Positions 41,159 to 51,127 of a DNA stretch of 64,000 nt are shown here, piece by piece. Every line of letters begins with the position of its first letter. Position 1 is the stretch's first letter. The notes below the pieces were generated by a model that saw only the letters and a program-made list of their open reading frames with translations, ran no database searches and was not told the DNA's origin. Source of the DNA: G965207335 sp965207335 (GTDB lineage: Bacteria; Pseudomonadota; Gammaproteobacteria; PS1; Pseudothioglobaceae); the NCBI GenBank assembly GCA_965207335.1, contig OZ242267.1, forward strand, positions 620,001-684,000. The letters are read 5' to 3'. A program made the position numbers and the translations under genes.

Positions 41159-43123
41159 TTAAAATTTATAATATAGGTTAATATTAATATTCCTAGTGAA
41201 AGTAGTAGGATAAATTATATTATCTGCAATCCAAATACCATTTTTTTGCTTGAAAACATTACCTACATTAGCACTAAATTTTAATTGTTTAGTGTATTGA
41301 TTATCATAAGATATATTACTTATTTTAGATGCTTTTTGTCTTTGATTGGCATTATTTAGAAAATCACCATTAGCATGGCTACTACTATGATATTTACTAT
41401 TAAAGACAAAATTTGATTTACTATTAATTTTATAATACAAACCTAGGCTAATATTATGTTTTGATACCCCCGGTAAATTTTTACCATTATAAGCACCATT
41501 TACAATAGCTTCTTCGTCAATTTTAGCGATAATATAGGAATAATTAGTGTTAAGGGAGAGCTTAGGAATTAATTGCTGTTTATATTGTAATTCTAAACCG
41601 TATTTATGTGATTTATCAATATTAGTATTTATACCTCCAAAAGCACTTGTTTGATAAAAATAGGCTTCATTTTTTAAATTTATCCTAAATAGTGTCAGTT
41701 TTATTTTGCTATTATTAGTTAAATAATTTATTCCTATATTTAGAGTTTTTACTTTAGCTGGTTTGATAAAATCATTAAAAATTTGTGCAGTTAAATCATC
41801 GTTAAAAGTAAAAAAACTATCAATATTTGGCGATAAAAAAGATAAATTATAATTACTAAATAAGGTTAAATTATAATTTAGTTTGATATTAAAACCAATA
41901 TTATAAGCATTTAATTTAAAATTTTTACTTAGCGTAGTGAATGTGCTATTGTCTGGGGTATATTCATAGTTTATTTTCTCTTTTCTAAAACCTAAGGAAA
42001 AAGAATTGTCCCCAATTTTGTATAGGCTATTGACAAATATACTATTGTTATCTTTTGTAGTATTATCAGAAGTAGCACTAAATGTATTGGAGGCATAGCG
42101 TTTGCCATCAAATGCACTATATGCTGTGCTAATTGATAAATTCTTAGTATTATAATTTAGGGTTATTTGTTGCTGTTTATTTTCGTAATTATATAAAGAA
42201 AAAACTCCATTATTTTTGTCTGATGTTAAATAATCAAATTTAATAGTAAGATTTTGATTAATTTTGTGTTCTATATTAAGGTCAACATTATGTGCGTTAT
42301 ATTTTTGATTAGTGTATATTGTAGTTGCTGTTGGTATTTGACTAGGATCATTATTAAATTGTTCTAATGATAAAGCACTAGAATAATAAGCATTAATATG
42401 ATCATAATTTTTAGACAATGAAATTGTTGTTTCACCAGTTGGTATTAATTTTAAGGTAATTTTATTATTACTACTACTGGATTTTGTGCTATTGCCTGTT
42501 GCATCTTCTTGAGCATAGCCATCTGACTTAATTTTATTAACACTTACTGCTATACTAAATTTATCACCAGTAAAACCAGTATTAAAATTAATTTTTTTGA
42601 TGCCATAATTACCAGCCACAACATTAATACTACTATCTGTTCTATGTTTGGTAAAAATATGAATACTGCCTGCTATTGCCCCGTCTCCATAAACAACTGA
42701 GCCACTGCCTTTTGTTATTTCTATTTTTTCAATATCATTGATGTTAATATTAGCTAAAAATTGTTTTAAACTGTCAATATTATTAAGTCTTTTACCGTTT
42801 AAGGTAATTACCATACTATCATTAGCATTAGCCAAGCCAAATCCTCTAGCATCTATTGTTTGAAAAAAATAGTTGCCAAAACTATGTGTAACTAATATAG
42901 AAGTATTGTGTGTTAAAAAGTCATAAACATTACTAGCATTAGATTTTTTAATATCATCTGAGGTATAAACCTCTGATGTATGAACAGCATTTATATCAGT
43001 TGTATTAAGGTCATTACTACTTAATTTTATCTCATTATAAATTGGAATAGGCCCTAAAGATGCATTAGTATTAATAGATATTAATGCAATTATTATGGTA
43101 ATAAATATGATAATTTTATTCAT
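41159..43123 (-). CDS. TonB-dependent outer-membrane receptor
   Basis: A 654-residue protein with a signal peptide (about 1-21), a plug domain (VYTSDDIKKSNASNVYDFL; LNGKRLNNIDSLKQF; VVYGDGAIAGSIHIF) and a C-terminal beta barrel ending in aromatic YYKF as required for outer-membrane insertion. A TonB box-like stretch lies near HTSEVYTSD. Substrate (iron chelate, cobalamin or other) is not evident. The 186-bp upstream region shows no clear Fur box or riboswitch. Confidence 0.88.
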   Translation of the reverse strand: MNKIIIFITIIIALISINTNASLGPIPIYNEIKLSSNDLNTTDINAVHTSEVYTSDDIKKSNASNVYDFLTHNTSILVTHSFGNYFFQTIDARGFGLANANDSMVITLNGKRLNNIDSLKQFLANININDIEKIEITKGSGSVVYGDGAIAGSIHIFTKHRTDSSINVVAGNYGIKKINFNTGFTGDKFSIAVSVNKIKSDGYAQEDATGNSTKSSSSNNKITLKLIPTGETTISLSKNYDHINAYYSSALSLEQFNNDPSQIPTATTIYTNQKYNAHNVDLNIEHKINQNLTIKFDYLTSDKNNGVFSLYNYENKQQQITLNYNTKNLSISTAYSAFDGKRYASNTFSATSDNTTKDNNSIFVNSLYKIGDNSFSLGFRKEKINYEYTPDNSTFTTLSKNFKLNAYNIGFNIKLNYNLTLFSNYNLSFLSPNIDSFFTFNDDLTAQIFNDFIKPAKVKTLNIGINYLTNNSKIKLTLFRINLKNEAYFYQTSAFGGINTNIDKSHKYGLELQYKQQLIPKLSLNTNYSYIIAKIDEEAIVNGAYNGKNLPGVSKHNISLGLYYKINSKSNFVFNSKYHSSSHANGDFLNNANQRQKASKISNISYDNQYTKQLKFSANVGNVFKQKNGIWIADNIIYPTTFTRNININLYYKF

Positions 43124-43309
43124 ATTAATTTTTAAAGTTATTGTATTAAATGATAAAACTTGGAGTTTAAAAATTGTATGTAAGACGCTAATACATTTAT
43201 TTACAAATTTGTATTTTTTATACTACTAATTATACATAAATTTTGCTATTGAAACTTAATAAAAATACAAATTATACTATATAATATATTTTATTTTAGA
43301 ATAAATATA

Positions 43310-44389
43310 GTGAACAAATATTACAATTTTAGTGCCGGTCCTGCTATGTTGCCAGATACGGTATTAAAACAAATTCAAAATGAGTTATTAAATTACGGAA
43401 ATTCTAAGGTATCAGTTATGGAAATATCTCACCGTAGTGCAGATTTTATTGCCTTAGCACAAAAATCAGAACAAAGTTTAAGAGATTTAATGTCAATCCC
43501 TGATAACTATAAAGTATTATTTTTACAAGGTGGGGCATCAGCACAATTTTCTATGGTGCCAATTAACATTTTAAGAGGTAAAACAAAAGCAAATTATGCT
43601 TATACTGGACATTGGTCAAAAAAGGCAATTGCTGAGGCTAAACGATATTGTGATGTTAATATTTGCACAGATAGTTCGGCTAATAAATACACCGATATTG
43701 ATGATTTTTCATCATGGAATATAGATGAAAAAGGCTCTTATTTTCATTACACACCAAACGAAACTATTGCTGGATTAGAGTTTGATTTTATCCCTGATGT
43801 TAATATGCCTGTGATAGCAGATATGTCATCAACTATTCTATCACGAGAAATTGATGTTTCAAAATTTGGGGTTATTTATGCAGGTGCACAAAAAAACATT
43901 GGTCCTGCTGGCTTAACAATAGTAATAGTTAGAGAGGATTTAATTGGTAATGTCCTTGATAAACAACCATTATTATTTGACTATGCCACCTATTCTAATA
44001 GTGATTCAATGTTTAATACTCCACCTATTTTTTCTTGGTATGCTGCATCTTTGGTATTTGAATGGCTTAAATCCAAAGGTGGTATAGCTACTATGACTAA
44101 AATTAATCAAACTAAGTCTCAAACACTTTATAAGGCTATTGATGGCTCTGATTTTTATTCTAATCCTGTTGCTAAAAAATACCGCTCATGGATGAATATA
44201 CCATTTATTCTAGCAGATGATAGTTTAGATAAATTATTTTTAGAAAAATCAGCTGATGAAGGTTTATTATCACTTAAAGGGCATAGAAGTGTTGGTGGTA
44301 TGCGTGCTAGTATTTATAATGCTATGCCCCAAGAAGGTGTCGATGCTTTAATTGATTTTATGAATAAATTTGAAAAAAGGTATGGTTAA
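43310..44389 (+). CDS. serC: Phosphoserine aminotransferase SerC
   Basis: Makes phosphoserine from 3-phosphohydroxypyruvate with glutamate; also used in pyridoxal phosphate synthesis. GTG start giving MNKYYNFSAGPAMLP, which is the standard N-terminus. The PLP lysine is in AGAQKNIGPAG near residue 196. 359 residues. First gene of the serC-serA-pheA-hisC-tyrA-aroA operon; a TATAAT lies about 25 bp before the start. Confidence 0.96.
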   Translation: MNKYYNFSAGPAMLPDTVLKQIQNELLNYGNSKVSVMEISHRSADFIALAQKSEQSLRDLMSIPDNYKVLFLQGGASAQFSMVPINILRGKTKANYAYTGHWSKKAIAEAKRYCDVNICTDSSANKYTDIDDFSSWNIDEKGSYFHYTPNETIAGLEFDFIPDVNMPVIADMSSTILSREIDVSKFGVIYAGAQKNIGPAGLTIVIVREDLIGNVLDKQPLLFDYATYSNSDSMFNTPPIFSWYAASLVFEWLKSKGGIATMTKINQTKSQTLYKAIDGSDFYSNPVAKKYRSWMNIPFILADDSLDKLFLEKSADEGLLSLKGHRSVGGMRASIYNAMPQEGVDALIDFMNKFEKRYG

Positions 44390-44391
44390 TT

Positions 44392-45555
44392 ATGAAAATT
44401 AAAACTCTAAATAATATTTCTGCTATTGGTTTAGAAAAATTACCAAGAGACAACTATGAAGTTTCATCAGAGATAAGTGACCCTGATGTAATTTTAGTGC
44501 GTTCTGCTAAAATGCATGATATGAAAATTGGCAATAACCTAAAAGCCATAGGGCGTGCAGGTGCTGGGGTAAATAATATTCCACTGGATAAAATGAGCAA
44601 CAATGGCATAGTCGTGTTTAATACCCCTGGTGCAAATGCTAATGCAGTTAAAGAGTTAGTTATTAGCTCAATGTTATTAGCAAGTCGTAATATTTGTCAA
44701 GCATGGGATTATGTTAATAATCTTACTTTGGATAATCTTAAAATAAATGTTGAAAACGGCAAGAAAAAATTCGCAGGCTCAGAATTACCAGGGAAAACCT
44801 TAGGTATAGTTGGCTTAGGCTCTATTGGAGTACAAATAGCAAATGCCGCTAATAATCTAGGAATGGATGTTATAGGGTTTGATTCTAGTATAACTATTAA
44901 AAATGCTTGGAAACTATCGGCTGATGTTCATAGGGCGACTAGCATTGATGAATTATTCTCACAAAGTGATTTTGTCTCATTCCATGTGCCATTAGTGGAA
45001 GGAACTAAAAATTTACTCAATAAAGAAAGAATAAAACTATTGCCTAAAAATTGCGTTGTACTTAATTTTGCAAGAGATGGCATTGTAGATGAACAAGAAC
45101 TTAAAATAGCACTTGACGATGGTAGGGTAAAATATTATGTAACTGACTTCCCTATTGATGATATGAAAAATCACAGTCGTGTTATTGCCTTGCCTCATTT
45201 AGGTGCTTCAACGGCAGAGGCAGAGGATAACTGTGCTATTATGGTGGTAAAGCAAATACGAGATTATCTTGAAAATGGCAATATTAAAAACTCAGTAAAT
45301 TTTCCAGAGTTAATAGTACCAAGAGCTGGCAAGGAACGGGTAGCAATTACTCATAAAAATATACCAAATATGGTAGGACAAATATCAACAGTTATAGCTG
45401 ATGCTAATGCTAATATTGTTGATATGTTTAATAAATCAAGGGATAAATTTGCTTATACTTTAGTTGATTTAGAAGATGAAGTATCTGATAAAGTAATTGA
45501 AAATTTAAAACAAATTGAAGGCACATTAAATGTTAGGGATGTTTATAAAATATGA
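44392..45555 (+). CDS. serA: D-3-phosphoglycerate dehydrogenase SerA
   Basis: First step of serine synthesis. Short form of 387 residues. The NAD-binding loop is TLGIVGLGSIGVQIAN, with catalytic Arg in NFARDGIVDE and His in ALPHLGASTAEAE. A C-terminal ACT domain (NIPNMVGQISTVIADANAN) may bind serine. Begins 2 nt after serC and overlaps pheA by 4 bp. Confidence 0.95.
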   Translation: MKIKTLNNISAIGLEKLPRDNYEVSSEISDPDVILVRSAKMHDMKIGNNLKAIGRAGAGVNNIPLDKMSNNGIVVFNTPGANANAVKELVISSMLLASRNICQAWDYVNNLTLDNLKINVENGKKKFAGSELPGKTLGIVGLGSIGVQIANAANNLGMDVIGFDSSITIKNAWKLSADVHRATSIDELFSQSDFVSFHVPLVEGTKNLLNKERIKLLPKNCVVLNFARDGIVDEQELKIALDDGRVKYYVTDFPIDDMKNHSRVIALPHLGASTAEAEDNCAIMVVKQIRDYLENGNIKNSVNFPELIVPRAGKERVAITHKNIPNMVGQISTVIADANANIVDMFNKSRDKFAYTLVDLEDEVSDKVIENLKQIEGTLNVRDVYKI

Positions 45556-46631
45556 ACCAAAAAAAGCTTTTGGAACTAAGAGATAAAATTGATTCTGTCG
45601 ATGATGAAATCCAAAAATTAATATCAGAAAGAGCTTTATTGGCAAAAAAAATTGCCAAAGTAAAAACCAAACAAAAAGACAACACTATTTTTTATCGCCC
45701 TGAAAGAGAAGCACAAGTATTAAATAGAGTACGCAAAAACAATACTGGTGTTATATCTGATGACACTATGGCTATGTTGTTTCACGAGATTATGTCTGCT
45801 TGTCTAGCATTGGAGCAAATTTTACAAATTGCATATTTAGGTCCTGAGGGAACTTTTAGTCAAAGTGCAGTTATTAAGCATTTTGGACATTCTGTTAATT
45901 GCTTAAATTGCAATACAATTGCTGATGTATTTAACCAAGTAACAAAAAATAATGCTAACTACGGTGTAGTTCCAGTAGAAAACTCTAGTAATGGGGTAAT
46001 AGCTGCAACTCTAGATATGCTTTACACCCAAAATTTAAAAGTTTGTGGTGAGGTAGAAGTAGCTGTAAACCATCAATTAATAGCTAATAACTCAAAAGAT
46101 GATATAAAAATTATCTATGGTCATCAGCAGTCATTAGAGCAATGCAGGTATTATTTGGCTAGTAATTACCCTAATGCTGAATTAATGTCTGCTAAGAGTA
46201 ATGCTAGTGCGGCAAAAATGGTAAAAAATATCAAAAACAGTGCTGCCATAGCATCTAATTATGCTTTAGAATATTATAAATTAACTAAGATTGCTAACAA
46301 TATTGAGGATGTATCTGGTAATAGCACTAGATTTTTAATCTTAGGCAAAGAGGATATTTTACCATCTAATAATGATAAAACATCACTATTGGTTATATCC
46401 AAACACCAATCTGGGGCTTTATTTGATATTTTAAAGCCTTTTAAAACAAGAGATATTAATATCTTACAATTAGCTAGGCACCCGTTATCAAATATTAAAT
46501 GGGAATATTTATTTTTTATTGATATTGTAGGACACAAAAATGACAGCAATGTTAAAGAAGCATTAAATGAAGTAAAAACTAAAGCTATGAAGTTAGTAAT
46601 TTTAGGTTCGTATCCAATTAATATATTTTGA
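45552..46631 (+). CDS. pheA: Bifunctional chorismate mutase/prephenate dehydratase PheA
   Basis: Makes phenylpyruvate for phenylalanine. Chorismate mutase AroQ domain at 1-90 (LRDKIDSVDDEIQKLISERALLA), then the dehydratase with YLGPEGTFSQSA, GVVPVENSSNG and GNSTRFLIL, and a C-terminal ACT domain with a changed regulatory part (LARHPLSNIKWEYLFFIDI). Its TGA stop shares two bases with the first bases of the small repeat element. Confidence 0.95.
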   Translation: MNQKKLLELRDKIDSVDDEIQKLISERALLAKKIAKVKTKQKDNTIFYRPEREAQVLNRVRKNNTGVISDDTMAMLFHEIMSACLALEQILQIAYLGPEGTFSQSAVIKHFGHSVNCLNCNTIADVFNQVTKNNANYGVVPVENSSNGVIAATLDMLYTQNLKVCGEVEVAVNHQLIANNSKDDIKIIYGHQQSLEQCRYYLASNYPNAELMSAKSNASAAKMVKNIKNSAAIASNYALEYYKLTKIANNIEDVSGNSTRFLILGKEDILPSNNDKTSLLVISKHQSGALFDILKPFKTRDINILQLARHPLSNIKWEYLFFIDIVGHKNDSNVKEALNEVKTKAMKLVILGSYPINIF

Positions 46632-46729
46632 GACCTTTGCATAAATATGAATAACCAGCAAAAACCCACTTTTCACCAACTTAGCAATTTTATTAAACCC
46701 AGCCTTAGCCCTATTTATGCAAAAGTCTC
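46630..46729 (+). mobile_element. Small inverted-repeat element (MITE-like), 100 bp, variant interior
   Basis: gagacctttgcataaata at the left and tatttatgcaaaagtctc at the right are 18-bp inverted repeats with one mismatch. The interior differs from the other copies. Exact 5-bp direct repeats ATTTT flank it (46625-46629 and 46730-46734). It sits between pheA and hisC inside an operon. Confidence 0.85.
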
Positions 46730-46737
46730 ATTTTAAA

Positions 46738-47805
46738 ATGCGTATTTGTGAACAAATAGCAAGCATTAAACCTTATATATCAGGCAAGCCAATTAGTGAT
46801 TTACAAAGAGAACAAGGGCTTAATAATATTATCAAACTTGCCTCTAATGAAAACCCCAATCCAATTAACACTAAGACTCGCTTAGCAATTATTAATAATT
46901 TAGAGTATATTAACCGCTACCCTGATAGCAATGGATTTTCATTAAAACAAGCTTTAGCAAAACACTTAAATATAATTAGCGAACAAATAATATTAGGTAA
47001 TGGCTCAAACGATATATTAGAATTAATTGCAAGGATATTTGTATGTAATTCTAATGATGAGGTTATTTTTTCAGAATATGCTTTTATAGTTTACCCCCTA
47101 ATAACAAAAGCTTTAAATGCCAAAGCAATTATAACACCTAGTGCTAATTATGGACATAATTTAGATGCTATGCTAACGGCAATTACTAATAAAACCAAAC
47201 TAATTTTTATTGCTAATCCTAATAATCCCACTGGTACATTTGTAAATTTTGATAAAATTTATAACTTCTTACTATCTGTCCCTAATAATATTATTGTAGT
47301 TTTAGATGAGGCTTATTATGAGTATATAAGTGATGATTATCAAACCTTAAGCTTAATTAATAAATTTGATAACTTGATAATTACTAGAACTTTTTCTAAA
47401 GCTTATGGATTAGCTGGACTAAGATGTGGTTATGGCATAGCTAATATTGAAATAATTGATTATATAAATAGAATAAGGCAACCATTTAATGTGAATAGTC
47501 TAGCACAAATAGCAGCTATAGTCGCCTTAGAGGATAAAAAAACTTTAGAATTTAATATTAAACAAAACAAAAAAGGCTTGATACAATTATACAAAGGGTT
47601 TGAAAAACTAGCATTAAAATACATTGAATCTAAGGCTAATTTTGTTAGTGTTTTTGTAGGTGATGCTGATAATATATACAACAAATTATTAGTAAAAGGT
47701 ATTATTACTCGCCCTGTGGAAATGCAGGGCTTTATTAGAGTATCTGTTGGTTTAGAGGCGGAAAATAAAGCTTTATTGTCAAATTTAAAACAAATAATAT
47801 GCTAA
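46738..47805 (+). CDS. hisC: Histidinol-phosphate aminotransferase HisC
   Basis: A PLP aminotransferase; in this operon it probably also transaminates aromatic keto acids. The ATG at 46738 (MRICEQIASIKPYISGKP) matches family starts; an in-frame ATG at 46717 lies inside the element's right end and would add seven residues. LDEAYYEY and the PLP Lys region RTFSKAYGLAGLRCGYG are clear. About 355 residues. Overlaps tyrA by 7 bp. Confidence 0.93.
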   Translation: MRICEQIASIKPYISGKPISDLQREQGLNNIIKLASNENPNPINTKTRLAIINNLEYINRYPDSNGFSLKQALAKHLNIISEQIILGNGSNDILELIARIFVCNSNDEVIFSEYAFIVYPLITKALNAKAIITPSANYGHNLDAMLTAITNKTKLIFIANPNNPTGTFVNFDKIYNFLLSVPNNIIVVLDEAYYEYISDDYQTLSLINKFDNLIITRTFSKAYGLAGLRCGYGIANIEIIDYINRIRQPFNVNSLAQIAAIVALEDKKTLEFNIKQNKKGLIQLYKGFEKLALKYIESKANFVSVFVGDADNIYNKLLVKGIITRPVEMQGFIRVSVGLEAENKALLSNLKQIIC

Positions 47806-48653
47806 ATAAAATTGCCATAATTGGTGTAGGTTTAATAGGTGGTTCTATTGCTAAGGCATTAAAATCAGCAAATTACAGCAAACAAATTATAGGCTATACA
47901 CGAAATTTACAAACCTTAACAGCAGCACATGAATTAGGCATTCTTGATAATTATACCGATGATATTACTACTATTTGTGATGCTGATATTATAATTTTAG
48001 CAAGCCCTATATCTAGTTTTAAAAAAATATTAATAGCTATAAAACCACACCTAAATGCTAATACTATTATTACCGATGTTTCTAGTGTTAAAGGCTATGT
48101 TTGCAAGATGGCTAGTGATATTTTAACTAATAGTGGTGCTAAATTTATTCCAGCACACCCTCTAGCAGGCAAGGAAATAAACGGCTATTTAGCTAGTGAT
48201 AGTAAATTATTTAACAATAAAAAACTTATTATTACCCCTATGGTTACAAACTCTAAACAAGACATAACTATAATTGCTAATATGTGGCAAAAAATAGGGG
48301 CAATTATTGAGTATTTATCAATAACAAAACACGATGAAATTTTAGCATCTACTAGCCATCTACCCCATGTATTAGCATTTAGTTTAATGAATTATTTGCC
48401 ATTTAAAGACAAGAATTTTTACAACTATGTTGCTGGAGGTTTTAAAGATTTTAGTCGCATAGCATCAAGCGATAGTAATATGTGGGCTGATGTTTGCATT
48501 GCTAATAAGCAAGAAATAACAACAAGCATTAATGAATTCAATGATAAATTACAATACATTGCCAGTTTAATAGCAAATGAAGATAAACAAGAATTAATAA
48601 ATATATTTACCAAATCAAAACAAGATAGAGATAATTGGCTAAAAACTCTCTAA
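47799..48653 (+). CDS. tyrA: Prephenate dehydrogenase TyrA
   Basis: Oxidises prephenate (or arogenate) in tyrosine synthesis. NAD(P) loop IIGVGLIGGSIAKALK in the form AIIGVGLIGGS at the N-terminus, then DVSSVKG, IPAHPLAGKE and TSHLPHVLA. 284 residues, single-domain without ACT. Follows hisC in the usual pseudomonad-like order. Confidence 0.94.
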   Translation: MLNKIAIIGVGLIGGSIAKALKSANYSKQIIGYTRNLQTLTAAHELGILDNYTDDITTICDADIIILASPISSFKKILIAIKPHLNANTIITDVSSVKGYVCKMASDILTNSGAKFIPAHPLAGKEINGYLASDSKLFNNKKLIITPMVTNSKQDITIIANMWQKIGAIIEYLSITKHDEILASTSHLPHVLAFSLMNYLPFKDKNFYNYVAGGFKDFSRIASSDSNMWADVCIANKQEITTSINEFNDKLQYIASLIANEDKQELINIFTKSKQDRDNWLKTL

Positions 48654-48657
48654 AACT

Positions 48658-49959
48658 ATGGAACATTTTGTTATAAATCCAGTCAAAAAAATCAGTGGCA
48701 AAATAACAGTACCTGGTGATAAATCCATATCACATAGAAGTATTATACTAGGTTCAATAGCCAAAGGCACAACCTTGATTAATGGCTTTTTAGCTGGCGA
48801 AGATAGTATGGCTACTTTACGAGCCTTTATTAATATGGGGGTAAATATAATAATAGATGGCAACGATATTACCATTAAAGGTGTTGGCATGCATGGTTTA
48901 AAAAAGCCTAATAATGCTATTAATTTAGGTAATTCTGGCACTGCAATGCGTTTAATGACTGGGTTATTATCAGCACAAAATTTTAATACTAAATTAATAG
49001 GCGATAAATCGTTATCATCAAGACCTATGAATAGAGTTATTAGTCCTTTGACTACTATGGGTGCTTTAATTAGTAGTAATGACAATAAACCACCTATTAA
49101 TATTAACGGGGTAAATAATTTGCTAGCTATTAACTATAAAATGCCCATAGCATCAGCACAAGTTAAATCGGCAATATTACTGGCCTCTTTATATGCTAAG
49201 GGTGAAACTAATATACAAGAAATAGCACCTAGTAGAGACCATACCGAGCGAATGTTGGCTGGTTTTGGTTATGATATTAAGGTGCAAGATAATAAAATAT
49301 CAATAATAGGTGGCGGGGAATTACAGGCAACAAATATTAAAATTCCTGCTGATATATCATCAGCATCTTTTTTTATAGTAGCAGCTTGTATTGCCAATAC
49401 TGCTGATATAGTGTTACAATCAGTTAATATAAACCCAACTAGAACAGGTATTATTGATATTTTAAAACTAATGGGAGCTAATATTGAACTTAATAATAAA
49501 AGACAATTAAACGGTGAGTTGTTAGCTGATATTTATGTTAAGCCCTCACAATTAAAAGGCATTAAAATTCCAAGTAATTTAGTACCACTGGCAATAGATG
49601 AATTTCCAGTAATATTTATTGCTTGTGCTTGTGCTATAGGAGAAACTACCTTAACAAATGCCCAAGAATTAAGAGTTAAAGAAAGTGATAGAATTCAAAC
49701 AATGGCGGACGGTTTAAATATTTTAGGTATAAAAAACGAGGTTTTAGCTGATGGTATTATTATTCAAGGCGGAGAATTTGCTAAACCTAAAATGCCCATA
49801 AATAGTAATTATGACCACCGTATTGCTATGGCTTTTGCTGTTGCTAGTTTAAGGTGTCAATACACGATACAAATAAACAACTGCGATAATATTAAAACTT
49901 CATTTCCAAATTTTGTTCAATTAGCTAATAAAATTGGTATGGATATAAAAATTATTTAA
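48658..49959 (+). CDS. aroA: 3-phosphoshikimate 1-carboxyvinyltransferase AroA
   Basis: EPSP synthase of the shikimate pathway, the target of glyphosate. 433 residues with VPGDKSISHRS, LGNSGTAMRLMTGLL, SRDHTERML and ELRVKESDRI. Begins 4 nt after tyrA. Last gene of the operon; cmk and rpsA, which often follow, are not here. Confidence 0.96.
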   Translation: MEHFVINPVKKISGKITVPGDKSISHRSIILGSIAKGTTLINGFLAGEDSMATLRAFINMGVNIIIDGNDITIKGVGMHGLKKPNNAINLGNSGTAMRLMTGLLSAQNFNTKLIGDKSLSSRPMNRVISPLTTMGALISSNDNKPPININGVNNLLAINYKMPIASAQVKSAILLASLYAKGETNIQEIAPSRDHTERMLAGFGYDIKVQDNKISIIGGGELQATNIKIPADISSASFFIVAACIANTADIVLQSVNINPTRTGIIDILKLMGANIELNNKRQLNGELLADIYVKPSQLKGIKIPSNLVPLAIDEFPVIFIACACAIGETTLTNAQELRVKESDRIQTMADGLNILGIKNEVLADGIIIQGGEFAKPKMPINSNYDHRIAMAFAVASLRCQYTIQINNCDNIKTSFPNFVQLANKIGMDIKII

Positions 49960-50150
49960 ACTAACTAGCTTAACAAGTTTTTTGAATTTTGATACATCAG
50001 TGACACTGACCTTTTATATACACTGTCATTGTTAGCCATTGTTAGCATTTGTAAAAAGCGTGACAATATCAACCTATAAGTGTGGTGTAATCAGCATATT
50101 GCCCATCATTGCAAGCCTTGATAAAGGCGTGGCAATCTTGTGCTACAAAA
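49960..50150. repeat. Intergenic region with partial repeat words
   Basis: Behind aroA. It contains cattgttagccattgttagc and the gcaagccttgataaaggcgtggcaatc words that also open each following 297-bp unit. No coding sequence seen. Confidence 0.5.
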
Positions 50151-51017
50151 GCGATGTGATTTAAAAAAGTACCCATAATAGTAAGCAAAGCTTACTTTGG
50201 GGAGTATCCCCAAACCCCTAACAGCAATTGTTTTTTTAATTGAGGGGCAGAACTAGTTTCCGTATTACAGTTACTGTACAACAGCCCCTCAAACTCCCCA
50301 TATAGAGATTGTGCTTGTAAGGTATATTTTTGTTGTGAGATAATTCGTGGTGTGGTTTAAAATAAGTACCAAAAATGAATAATTGGAATTATACCCATTG
50401 TCATTGCGAGACTTTGTAAAAAGGCGTGGCAATCTCGTCTTACAAAAGCGATGTGATTTAAAAAAGTACCCATAATAGTAAGCAAAGCTTACTTTGGGGA
50501 GTATCCCCAAACCCCTAACAGCAATTGTTTTTTTAATTGAGGGGCAGAACTAGTTTCCGTATTACAGTTACTGTACAACAGCCCCTCAAACTCCCCATAT
50601 AGAGATTGTGCTTGTAAGGTATATTTTTGTTGTGAGATATTAGTGATGTGATTTAAAATAAGTACCAAAAATGAATAATTGGAATTATACCCATTGTCAT
50701 TGCGAGACTTTGTAAAAAGGCGTGGCAATCTCGTCTTACAAAAGCGATGTGATTTAAAAAAGTACCCATAATAGTAAGCAAAGCTTACTTTGGGGAGTAT
50801 CCCCAAACCCCTAACAGCAATTGTTTTTTTAATTGAGGGGCAGAACGAGTTTGTACACTATAACCATTGTACAACAGCCCCTCAAACTCCCCATATAGAG
50901 ATTGTGCTTGTAAGGTATATTTTTGTTGTGAGATATTAGTGATGTGATTTAAAATAAGTACCAAAAATGAATAATTGGAATTATACCCATTGTCATTGCG
51001 AGCCTTGATAAAGGCGT
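50151..51017. repeat. Three direct repeats of about 297 bp
   Basis: Copies start at 50151, 50448 and 50744 (gcgatgtgatttaaaaaagtaccc) and are almost identical; differences cluster in a short variable stretch between ttgaggggcagaac and acagcccctcaa. Each unit holds two potential hairpins: tttggggagta/tccccaaac and ttgaggggc/gcccctcaa (9-bp arms, about 35-nt loop; 50240-50248 and 50284-50292 in copy 1). The minus-strand open frames in them are by-products. Confidence 0.85.
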
Positions 51018-51127
51018 GAGATTGCCACACACTAAAAAAACAGTGTTCGCAATGACGAGAGTGAGTTGCCTGAGATTGCCACACTAAAAAACAGTGCTAC
51101 ACATATAAATAGTGCATAATGTACTAT
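51018..51127. repeat. gattgccaca/caatgacga repeat behind htpG
   Basis: tgagattgccacactaaaaaacagtg-type words occur twice (about 51016 and 51070), one followed by ttcgcaatgacgaga. The same pair of words is found at 59436-59508 and, in another form, at 38093-38190. Confidence 0.7.

Noticed and set aside
43124..43309. Riboswitch (cobalamin or serine related) between the TonB receptor and serC
   Set aside because: Only AT-rich DNA with TATAAT-like boxes; no conserved riboswitch core such as a B12 box was found.
46274..46669. 131-codon minus-strand frame over pheA
   Set aside because: Shadow of the pheA ACT region; pheA is complete and conserved.
50289..51084. Three similar minus-strand open frames (MGILPKVSFAYYYG...)
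   Set aside because: They lie fully inside the 297-bp repeats, span the hairpin arms, have no ribosome binding sites and differ at their ends; by-products of repeated non-coding DNA.
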